In this document: one piece after another, positions 54,683 to 64,000 of the stretch | Layout: every line of letters starts with the position of its first letter | Numbering within the stretch: position 1 is the stretch's first letter | Assembly: GCA_029216955.1 (NCBI GenBank) | Contig: JANAVB010031417.1 | Coordinates: 19,954,345 to 20,018,344, forward strand | Reading direction: 5' to 3' | DNA: 64,000 nucleotides | Source: Iris pallida | Taxonomy: Eukaryota > Streptophyta > Magnoliopsida > Asparagales > Iridaceae | The notes under the pieces: model-generated | Told to the model about the DNA's origin: nothing | The model's input: only the letters and a program-made list of their open reading frames with translations | Database searches by the model: none | Program-made: the position numbers and the translations under genes

Positions 54683-57600
54683 CTACCCATAAAACGATAA
54701 GCATGAAGAATCAGGACAATCAAGGTATACAGAAAGAGATATACCTTGTGAGTCAAACAGGTGTGGATACCGTGATCGGATATCATCCTCACGTTCCCAC
54801 GTTGACTCTCCCAAGGAGTGATGACCCCAAGCAACACGGACAAGACTAATTGTTCGGTTCTTGAGTATCTTCTCTCTTCGGTCCAAAATGGACACAGGCT
54901 GTTCCTCGTAAGACAGGTTGGTACCAACAACCAGCTCAGAATGATCGAGGACATGACTTGGGTCCGATACATACCTACGTAGTTGAGATACATGAAACAC
55001 GTCATGCACCTCTCGTAACGAAGGTGGAAGGGACAAACGATAAGCAACATCGCCTATCCTATCAAGGATAACGAATGGGCCCACGTACCGCGGACTCAAT
55101 TTCCTGCGAATGCCAAATCTAATGACCCCACGAGTAGGTGAGATCCGCAAGAATACGTGGTCCCCAACAGAGAATTCTAACGGCCTACGATGCTGGTCCG
55201 TCCAATGACGATGCCGATCCTGCGCAACTCGAAGTCGCTCTCTAATTCCTTTAACCACTTCAATCGTCTGAATAATCATTTCCGGGCCTAATATCTTCCT
55301 CTCCCCGATATCGTCCCATACAAGTGGTGACCTGCACTTCTTACCATATAATGCTTCGAATGGCGCCATCTGGATACTGGCCTGATAACTATTGTTGTAT
55401 GAGAATTCGACCAAGTGCAGATGACTCTTCCAAGATCCTCCAAAATCTAGAGTGCAAGCTCGTAACATGTCTTCTAAAGTCTGAATCGTCCTTTCTGATT
55501 GCCCATCCGTCTGCGGATGGTAAGCCGTGCTAAATCTTAACTTGGTACCCAGACTATGATGTAAGCTCTTCCAGAAATGTGATATGAAATGGGTATCTCG
55601 ATCCGACACAATACTGACAGGGACTCTATGCTACCTGACTATCTGTTGCATATACAACTCTGCCAACTTTTCTGTAGATTGCCCTACTCAGAAAGAAAGA
55701 AAGTGTGCTACCTTTGTAAGTCGATCTACTATCACCCAAATAACATCCTTACCACTTGGTGATCTCGGTAAACCGGTCACAAAATCTACTATCACCCAAA
55801 TAGCATCCTTACCACTTGGTGATCTCGGTAAACCGGTCCATTGTAATATGCTCCCATTTCCATTTCGGAATAGGAAGCGGTTGTAATAACCCAGCTGGTC
55901 TCTGCTGTTCTGCCTTTACTTGCTGACATACCAAGCAACGGGAAACAAATCTAGCTATCTCCCTCTTCATCCCGTTCCACCAGAAATGCTGCTTGATATC
56001 TTGGTACATCTTGGTCCCTCCAGGGTGAATAGAATACTGAGAACTGTGGGCTTCTGCCATAACCTCCTGTCTGATATCTCCACTAGGCACACATAGACGT
56101 GATCCAAACCTAAGTGTACCATCTTCATGAATTCTCATCTCCTTCCTGAGCCCTGACTCACATTCTGCCCTAAGCTTCTGAATCCTCGGATCTAGTGTCT
56201 GAGCTGCCTTGATCCTGCCTACCAAGTCGGATTGAACTTGTAGGCTAGTTAGAACTCCTACATCACTAGGGAGTATAACTTCGATGCCCATCTCCTGAAG
56301 GTCTTCTAAGATATGCTTCTGCGTTGTTAACATAAATGCGCCGCCTCTCCTGCTAAGAGCATCTGCTACTACATTAGCCTTGCCTGGGTGATACTGAAGC
56401 TCCACGTCATAATCCTTGATCAACTCCAACCATCTTCTCTGCCTCATGTTCAGCTCCTTCTGAGTAAAGATGTACTTCAGAATTTTATGGTCTGTGTACA
56501 TTTCTACTCGATCACCATATAAGTAATGTCTCCAAAGCTTCAGAGCAAACACTACTGCTGCCAACTCCAAATCATGAGTTGGATAATTCTTCTCGTGGTC
56601 CCGAAGCTGCCTAGACGCATATGCTATCACCTTTCCATGCTGCATAAGGACACATCCAAGTCCTTTACCTGATGCATCACAATATACTGTAAAACCTCCG
56701 AGTCCAACCGACAATGTAAGAATTGGTGCTGATATCAACTTCTGCTTCAAAGTCTCGAATGATGCCTGACATTCTGCCGACCAAACAAATGGCACATCCT
56801 TCCGGGTCAAGCGGGTCATGGGCACTGAAAGCCTTGCAAAGTCTGACACAAACCTTCTGTAATATCCTGCCAATCCCAAGAAGCTCCGCACATCCGCTAC
56901 AGTCTTGGGTACTGGCCAACTCTCTACTGCTTCTACCTTCTTGAGATCTACTGCTATTCCAGCTCCTGATATGATATGACCCAAAAATGAAATGTGATCC
57001 GACCAAAACTCACACTTGCTGAGCTTGGCATACAACTGATTCTTTCTTAGAATCTGTAACACTTTCCTGAGGTGGTCTTCATGCTCCTCTTCACTAGCAG
57101 AGTATACGAGAATGTCGTCAAGAAACACAACGACAAACTGGTCTAAGTATGGCATAAAGATGCGATTCATCAAATCCATGAATATCGCTGGAGCATTGGT
57201 CAAACCAAACGGCATTACTAAGAATTCATAATGCCCATACTTCGACCTGAATGCTGTCTTGGAAATATCTTCCTTCCGAACCCTCACTTGATGATACCCT
57301 GAACGAAGATCTATCTTGGAGAAAACTCTAGCTCTGCTCAAATGATCAAATAAGTCGTCGATCCTGGGTAATGGGTACTTGTTCTTCACTGTTGCCGCGT
57401 TAAGCTTCCTGTAGTCAATGCACAATCTGGATGACCCATCCTTCTTTCCCATAAGTACCACTGGTGCTGTCCATGGTAACACGCTAGCTTGGATGAACTT
57501 CTTCTCCTTCAGTTCCTCTATGTGCTGATATACCTTGGCCTGCTCTGAATCCGCCATTCTGTAAACTCGATCTGATATCGGTTTAGTCCCTGGTGCCAAT

Positions 57601-57867
57601 TCTATACTGAACTCAATATCTCTAACTGGTGGTAGACCTGGAAGTTCTTCAGGAAATACGTCTAGAAATTCTTCAACTACCTTCGGAATCTGAACTTCTT
57701 CCATTGCCGTTACTACTCCCTGCTCTTGTCGAGTCGCCTCTGATCTGACTAAGGTGAACCTCTTCATGCCTGGAATATCAAAAGATACACTGCCTCTATG
57801 ATATAAATGAATGGGATGCTCCTGAATCAAACAATGCTACTGCGGGATATGAGAATGTTACCTGCCA
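54683..57867 (-). pseudogene. pol: pol of unit B, protease deleted, integrase broken
   Basis: From 57867 a protease stub ([10 protein letters not shown]) is cut after its active site and out of frame. 57830-55809 is open: RT (FLDD near 57130), RNase H ([28 protein letters not shown]) and the integrase HHCC finger. The integrase core then fails: 8 bases missing near 55840 shift the frame, a 60-bp direct duplication follows (55724-55783 and 55784-55843), and TAG lies at 55631. The rest (55609-54683) is open with [23 protein letters not shown] and a chromodomain-like end ([21 protein letters not shown]). Confidence 0.9.
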
Positions 57868-57979
57868 CAACATCTCCCGATGCCAATGCCTCCTCCAAGG
57901 ACAGAGTGAATGCCTGTCCTCGACCTCCTTGCTGATTCCCATGCAGTGGCCTAGCCTGGTGCTGCTGCTGGCCTCTTCC

Positions 57980-59386
57980 TTAATGATGCTGAGGTGGTCT
58001 ATGCTGGTGTTGCTGCATCGGCGGCCCCTGCTGCCGAAACATCTGAGTTTGCTGCACTAACGGACGCTGCGCCAACGGCCTAACTGCCACTGCCGGTCCT
58101 CGATACTGGCCTGTCCCTGGTGCTGGCAGAGCAGGAAACTGCTGCCCTGGTCCTCCTGACCTCGAATTCATGGGACATGTGGTAACCCGATGATCTGGAT
58201 TTCCACATATCAGACACAGTCCATTCAATGTCCGACACACATCTCTAGTGTGCCCCATCTTCCCACAATAAGTGCAGCCCGTCGGGGGTTGCTGGTTCTT
58301 CCTCTGCTGCTGTTGCCTCGGTGGTACCGGTCCTCGTATCGCCACATCGTGGATACGAATGCCAGTAGATGGTGCTGTTGTTCGGGGCGCGGCTCCCCCT
58401 CCTCCTTCAATCTGATTGTGGGATCTCCTCTGACCCCCAGTCCTTGTCGCAAGCCTCTGAATGGTGATCTCATGCCTTTGAGTCGCTGTCAATATTTCAT
58501 CAAAAGTTTGATAATTGTGCCCCTCTATCAATTGCAAGAGTTCAAGATGAAACCCTTGCTGAAACCTCATAGCCCTCCGGCGCTCTGTTGCTACCATCTC
58601 TGGGGCGAATCTACTCAATCTGCAGAACTCCGCTGCATAAGTATCTACAGTCTTGCCGGCCTGCCTGAGGTTGATAAATTTCTGTTGTAGCTCAAACTGT
58701 GCCACAACTCCATAGTACTTGGTCTTGAATCTTGCTGTGAAATCGTCCCAGGCCACAGGACGTCTGGTGCCCACTTCCTCTGATTCCCACCAATCACGTG
58801 CGAGATCCTGAAGTAACAACTTCACTAGATCCACACGTTCTTCTGCCGGTACCTTAGCTGCTGTCAGAATAGCCTCAATATCCTTAAGCCACGCGTCTGC
58901 TGAGATGGCATCCTCTGTGCCCTCGAAATGGCGGGAGTTGTACTTGCAAAACCTGGCTGATGCTCCTGAATCAGCCCTCACTCCTCTTTCCAAAGCCGTC
59001 TGCAATCCTTGGTTGAGCAACACTTTCTGCTCTTGTAGCTGAGTGTGCATGCGCTGCTGGGCCAACATCTGATGTTGTTGGGCAGCCATTATTCCTCTCA
59101 TGATCTCCAGAAGGGCTGGTGTATCCACTCCCAAGGTAGGTGGAACTGTTGGTGGTGGTGGAATATCCGGATACTGCGGTTCTACTGTCACTTCTTCCTG
59201 GATAGCCTCCTGAGGTGAGACTGGCCCTTGTTGCTGACCAACCTGGTCATGTTGCCCATGTTGCCCTTGTTGTTGCTGTCCAGCTCTAACTGATGCGGAT
59301 GTAGTGCCCCTAAGAAAAGGGACAAGAGAACAATCAAACGACCGGACATGAAGGATCAATGAAGTCAAAGGATACCGAAATTTCAA
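57980..59386 (-). CDS. gag: gag of Chromo-2 unit B
   Basis: 468 residues, the only intact chromovirus gag here. A Gln-rich N-terminus (GQQQQGQHGQ) is followed by the capsid region at about 150-330 (FEGTEDAISADAWLKDI, WDDFTARFKTKYY, YAAEFCRLSRFAPE, RFQQGFHLELL) and two CCHC knuckles near 390-425 (CTYCGKMGHTRDVC and CLICGNPDHRVTTC). It ends in TAA before a residual RGQQQ stretch that in related elements continues into protease. The true start is uncertain: the first 25 residues before RGTTSASVRAG may be leader, with a possible splice acceptor (TTTTCTTAG) there. Confidence 0.85.
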   Translation of the reverse strand: MKFRYPLTSLILHVRSFDCSLVPFLRGTTSASVRAGQQQQGQHGQHDQVGQQQGPVSPQEAIQEEVTVEPQYPDIPPPPTVPPTLGVDTPALLEIMRGIMAAQQHQMLAQQRMHTQLQEQKVLLNQGLQTALERGVRADSGASARFCKYNSRHFEGTEDAISADAWLKDIEAILTAAKVPAEERVDLVKLLLQDLARDWWESEEVGTRRPVAWDDFTARFKTKYYGVVAQFELQQKFINLRQAGKTVDTYAAEFCRLSRFAPEMVATERRRAMRFQQGFHLELLQLIEGHNYQTFDEILTATQRHEITIQRLATRTGGQRRSHNQIEGGGGAAPRTTAPSTGIRIHDVAIRGPVPPRQQQQRKNQQPPTGCTYCGKMGHTRDVCRTLNGLCLICGNPDHRVTTCPMNSRSGGPGQQFPALPAPGTGQYRGPAVAVRPLAQRPLVQQTQMFRQQGPPMQQHQHRPPQHH

Positions 59387-61261
59387 GCAAGGGCTGAGAA
59401 CGACGAATCATGAGATCAAGGGGGAACATGTGTGATTGAGACATCCTATAAATCAAAACATCCCACAAGTCTGAAATCAGACCTGCATGGGCCACCACTA
59501 AAACCTTGTCACGCTCCAGAACCAGAATACTGGAGAGCGGAGGAATGACTCAGCCAGCTACGTATTACGGGTAGGATGAATACCGTATAATACGATCAAT
59601 GCTGTCTAACCAGACAAGGGGGTGCATACTACATAAGAGTCTTACTATGGTCATTACACATCTATTGTCTCAATCATTCGAACAAGGAAACAGTAATAAA
59701 GAACATGTAAGATAAAGCAGTAAGGGGTCCCAAACACTCAGTCAAAATGTTCTCGAGATCTGGCTTTACAAACATAGCCAGATGATATAGCAAGTATACA
59801 CAATTGTCATCAGCTGCAGTCTGACTTAATTACAATTATGCAAAAAGTATGTACAAGACTATCCGACTAACATGTCGGTGCCAAACGGCTAAGTATAAAG
59901 TAAATGACAAAACGAGCGGTGAAGTAAGGAACCCACTCGAGTCCTCCTGCGATCATGCCCCTAGTATTGACCATCTTGGAGGTAGAAGTACGACGAGTCC
60001 TCGGGAACCGGCTCTAAATCTGGCCATGCAAAACCAGAGAGGTTAGACCTCTAATAGCAAGTACCACAAGGAAGGACGATATGAAGGACTAAACCAGTAC
60101 GGAAAAGAGTATAATAATAGATCTCTGCTTTCCACTAGGATTCACATAACGTCACGTCACTTCGAACCAACCTCCCAACCAAACAAGGACAGAAGTTGGC
60201 CCGTCATGTCCTGACATTCTGATCATCACAGTTAGGTAACAGAGTAGTACAGTACACAAACAAATCATCTTTAAACGGCCAATCAATACCTACGGCTTGC
60301 TATTGTGAGTCCCAAGTTATCCTGGAATTGTGTAATTAGGGATTCCTCAGTTCTTACTATGTGCGAGCAAGGCTAGTCTATCCAGTCAATCATGTGCGCC
60401 ATGCATGAATTAGACGAGTCCCAGCAGGACGCCCGTCAATTATACAATAAACAATAATAATAAAAGCAGATACTGTTCCCTGCCCGTGTGGCAGATTTAC
60501 AGTATCTGTGGGAACCAGCCGGCCCGTCGGGTACTACTCGTCCCAAGGGGGCTGCCATGTAAGAACTCGGGAATCCATTCTCTCCATGCCATCATTTATT
60601 TTATTTAACTTAATAGTCCCTAAGTTGAGTGAAGTCCCATGCCGTGGATCATGGTCATTCAAATGAGTACTTTCGTACGGGATACGATATGCGCATTCCT
60701 ACAACGATACCCGTGCGGCTAGGTTGTAGGTTTTACATAGCGTAATGCAACAATCAAAATCTAACCACGGTAATCATACCTTGACTATAAAGTACACATG
60801 CTTCGTTTGTAGGAAATAAATAAATAAATGAATAAATAAATAAATAAATAGATTGAAGCCTGCATGTGCATGTATATCAATATTCGGGATCAGCCAGTCG
60901 ATTACAATAGTTCATAACATGAACGTGTCTCATTCATTTATTTCAATAAGACGACTAGCCAGTCTCTTAGTTCCAACTAGGAACGCATGATCAATTAGTC
61001 AAGATAACCATCATCATAAATGCTGACAAGGCATGAAAGTCATTTAGCATTAATTAGGGTCAAGTCTATAATTCTCAAGGTCAAGTTCCAGTCTTACTGG
61101 ATATCCATTAATCAATCAAGACACAGGGCACTCATACACTATCATTAACATGCTGAGATTATCACGTTCATGCAAAAAGGCGTAAGGATATAATAGAAGA
61201 ATTATCAGGCTACTATTAGATGGATAAATCATAGAAACAATAAAATACCCAAGTCAAGAAG

Positions 61262-61772
61262 TCACGCTAACAAGACTATGCTTGGCCAAAAGTCACGCAA
61301 GAATCGTACGCGTAAAAAGTACGCCAAGTCGGAATGAGTGAGCGTGATAAGTGAGGCGTGACAAGTGATGCACGCTGGCAAGCGTGAGCGTGAAAGGTGA
61401 AGCGTGACAAGTGATGCGTGCTGGCAAACGTGAGCGTATGAGCGTGACAAGTAATTCACGCACGCACGCTCAGCATGAGAGTGAAAAGTCACGCGCGCCA
61501 AAGTCACGCACAATGTGAGCGTGAAAGTCACGCACGCAAGCTCGGAGACATGAGCGTGAAAAGTCACGCACTCAGTACAAAGACATGAGCGTGACTCAAA
61601 ATTCACGCAGAGCATGACAAAGGATAAACGCACGCAGACGCGAGCGTGACTGAAAATACACGCACGCAAATGCGAGCGTGACTGAAATACACGCAAACAC
61701 GTAAAGACATATGCGTGACTGGGATGATGTTTTATGCGAGCACGTAAGAACGTGTGCGTACAACATCTCCCA
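61262..61772. repeat. GTCACGC / GCGTGAC array, second LTR copy
   Basis: Second copy of the 53384-53885 array with a few base changes; several changes restore GCGTG or CACGC words that the other copy has lost (for example CGAGCGTGACTG near 61675 against CGAGTGTGACTG). Confidence 0.9.
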
Positions 61773-62349
61773 AACTCCAAGTTCTTATGGAGCCTTCGTT
61801 CCAGTGCCAGAAATACATGGTAAGTTGGTGGACCAAGAACCCATGAACAGCCGAAATACTATAACTTAGATCTAGAGAAAACCAGCCGTAGAAATAAAAA
61901 ATGCTAAGAACTAATCTCTCTTGGAATCACAAGGAGAAGACAAATGAACCATAAAATGGATGGAGAAGCAAGTTTGCACTTGCCTTCTCCTGCTGCTGCT
62001 GCTGGTGGTTAGGTGGAGAAGTAATGAGAGGAAGAAGAAGAAGTAATGGTGAGAATGAAGTAATGAGGAGAGAGAAATAGATGGAAGCTTTAAATAGGGG
62101 GAGTGGTGGTAGGTGGGTGCTGGGCCGGGTAGTAGGGGATCCAACAAGGCCAACCCGAAAACCCATCCTAGGCCGAATCATAATAAGACTAAGCAGCAAA
62201 TAAAATGCAGGTAAATAAAATTACAGAAATAAAATTACAGGAATTTAATTAACATGAAAATTTAAAGAGCAGATAATTAATTAACATGAAACTAAAAGAA
62301 TTTAAATACAGAATAATACATGATAAATACTAAATAAATACACATGAGT

Positions 62350-62350
<1 letters not shown>

Positions 62351-62396
<46 letters not shown>
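62351..62396. repeat. (TA)n tract, expanded relative to sister LTR
   Basis: About 23 TA dinucleotides; the equivalent place at 54474-54483 has only about five. Confidence 0.95.
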
Positions 62397-62398
<2 letters not shown>

Positions 62399-62593
62399 AT
62401 ACGAATTTCGGGAACGGGGAGTGACATCTCTACCCACCTTAGAAAAATTCCGTCCTCGGAATTTCACATCCAAGCAGGATAGAAACATCGAGGTTAAACT
62501 AATACAAGCAATTCTAGTGAGCAAGCAATCTTTGACTATATCAAAAGCAAGTACTATATATATAAATCTATCAATCTACGATATCAAGTAGTT

Positions 62594-64000
62594 CTACCCA
62601 TAAAACGATAAGCATGAAGAATCAGGACAATCAAGGTATACAGAAAGAGATATACCTTGTGAGTCAAACAGGTGTGGATACCGTGATCGGATATCATCCT
62701 CACGTTCCCACGTTGACTCTCCCAAGGAGTGATGACCCCAAGCAACACGGACAAAACTAATTGTTCGGTTCTTGAGTATCTTCTCTCTTCGGTCCAAAAT
62801 GGACACAGGCTGTTCCTCGTAAGACAGGTTGGTACCAACAACCAGCTCAGAATGATCGAGGACATGACTTGGGTCCGATACATACCTACGTAGTTGAGAT
62901 ACATGAAACACGTCATGCACCTCTCGTAACGAAGGTGGAAGGGACAAACGATAAGCAACATCGCCTATCCTATCAAGGATAACGAATGGGCCCACGTACC
63001 GCGGACTCAATTTCCCGCGAATGCCAAATCTAATTACCCCACGAGTAGGTAAGATCCGCAAGAATACGTGGTCCCCAACAGAGAATTCTAACGGCCAACG
63101 ATGCTGGTCCGTCCAATGACGATGCCGATCCTGCGCAACTCGAAGTCGCTCTCTAATTCCTTTAACCACTTCAATCGTCTGAATAATCATTTCCGGGCCT
63201 AATATCTTCCTCTCCCCGATATCGTCCCATACAAGTGGTGACCTGCACTTCTTACCATATAATGCTTCGAATGGCGCCATCTGGATACTGGCCTGATAAC
63301 TATTGTTGTATGAGAATTCGACCAAGTGCAGATGACTCTTCCAAGATCCTCCAAAATCTAGAGTGCAAGCTCGCAACATGTCTTCTAAAGTCTGAATCGT
63401 CCTTTCTGATTGCCCATCCGTCTGCGGATGGTAAGCCGTGCTAAATCTTAACTTGGTACCCAGACTATGATGTAAGCTCTTCCAGAAATGTGATATGAAA
63501 TGGGTATCTCGATCCGACACAATACTGACAGGGACTCCATGCTACCTGACTATCTGTTGCATATACAACTCTGCCAACTTTTCTGTAGATTGTCCTACTC
63601 TGAAAGAAAGAAAGTGTGCTACCTTTGTAAGTCGATCTACTATCACCCAAATAGCATCCTTACCACTTGGTGATCTCGGTAAACCGGTCACAAAATCTAC
63701 TATCACCCAAATAGCATCCTTACCACTTGGAGATCTCGGTAAACCGGTCCATTGTAATATGCTCCCATTTTCATTTCGGAATAGGAAGCGGTTGTAATAA
63801 CCCAGCTGGTCTCTGCTGTTCTGCCTTTACTTGCTGACATACCAAGCAACGGGAAACAAATCTAGCTATCTTCCTCTTCATCCCGTTCCACCAGAAATGC
63901 TGCTTGATATCTTGGTACATCTTGGTCCCTCCAGGGTGAATAGAATACTGAGAACTGTGGGCTTCTGCCATAACCTCCTGTCTGATATCTCCACTAGGCA
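62594..64000 (-). pseudogene. pol: pol 3' part of unit C, leaves the window
   Basis: The C-terminal half of integrase with the chromodomain-like end is open (63520-62594). Upstream are the same faults as unit B: TAG at 63542, the 60-bp duplication (63635-63694 and 63695-63754) and the shifted frame near 63750. The integrase finger (63971-63771) reads [11 protein letters not shown] and [10 protein letters not shown] and gag lie beyond the window. Confidence 0.88.

Larger units (their letters stand above)
59507..62426 (-). repeat. Chromo-2 LTR shared by units B and C (2920 bp)
   Basis: Near-identical to 51628-54515 along its length; the extra 32 bases come mostly from a longer TA tract (62351-62396). 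Same borders and neighbours. On minus its 5' side is followed by a leader with GTGG(T)AGCCCATGC, a possible worn initiator-Met PBS, before gag of unit B. Confidence 0.9.
48093..64000 (-). mobile_element. Chromo-2 tandem chain: three units sharing LTRs
   Basis: On minus, from right to left: pol of unit C (from 64000), LTR (59507-62426), gag and pol of unit B, LTR (51628-54515), gag and pol of unit A, ending abruptly at 48093. The repeat period is about 7.9 kb (for example 54683 and 62594, 57980 and 50099). Each inner LTR is at once the 5' LTR of one unit and the 3' LTR of the next. The family is Tekay-like chromovirus: FLDD reverse transcriptase, a chromodomain-like C-terminus and 2.9-kb LTRs. 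No unit is functional. Confidence 0.9.

Overview
This 64-kb window looks like heterochromatic DNA of a large flowering-plant genome. Almost all of it is Ty3/gypsy LTR retrotransposons inserted into one another, with a little DNA-transposon sequence between them. I see no host protein gene, rRNA or tRNA gene. The evidence for a plant is Tat/Ogre-type elements with a second RNase H domain, Tekay-like chromoviruses with very long LTRs, a PIF/Harbinger transposase with an intron, and a long spliced antisense gene with a plant-mobile-domain-like region.

Layout. (1) Ogre-1, a Tat/Ogre-like element on the + strand, runs from before base 1 to 35302. Its left LTR is 1-1029 and its right LTR 34236-35302. 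Its gag-protease frame (1020-6730) has three in-frame stops, and RT, RNase H and integrase are deleted. Its 3' part holds an apparently intact three-exon antisense gene (28860-33896). (2) Chromo-1, a minus-strand chromovirus (7204-28770), is inserted in Ogre-1 and flanked by the 5-bp duplication AAACC; most of its pol is deleted. (3) Ogre-2 (12230-27762, + strand) is inserted in the gag of Chromo-1. It has two LTRs of about 2.03 kb, a gag frame (14250-17486) and a full-length pol frame (17490-22808), followed by part of a second tandem copy. (4) To the right of Ogre-1 is the 3' part of Chromo-3 (35303-40428, + strand), whose gag Ogre-1 interrupted. Chromo-3 itself sits in the LTR of a fourth chromovirus (fragment 40429-41864).

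(5) From 41865 to 48092 the DNA is of a different kind. It holds three arrays of short palindromic modules, a 2.9-kb element with 41-bp terminal inverted repeats, and a truncated PIF/Harbinger transposase. (6) From 48093 to the end is a tandem chain of Chromo-2 units on the minus strand, pol-gag-LTR-pol-gag-LTR-pol, in which neighbours share LTRs. Units B and C carry the same crippling mutations, so the chain probably grew by recombination after the element was already broken.

How the parts may work together. Two short motifs recur in element families that are not closely related. GTCACGC (reverse GCGTGAC) is in the Ogre-1 LTR, in coding repeats of Ogre-1 gag, in intron 1 and upstream of the antisense gene, and as a dense array in the LTRs of Chromo-2. 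CATGCGGCT is in the Ogre-2 LTR, in Ogre-2 gag, and in the LTRs of Chromo-1 and the fourth chromovirus. A family-specific motif placed in both coding and non-coding DNA beside a gene for a nuclear-looking protein recalls the VANC anti-silencing systems of Arabidopsis VANDAL transposons. My hypothesis is a comparable recognition system in Tat/Ogre elements, whose target motif has been acquired or copied by co-resident chromoviruses.
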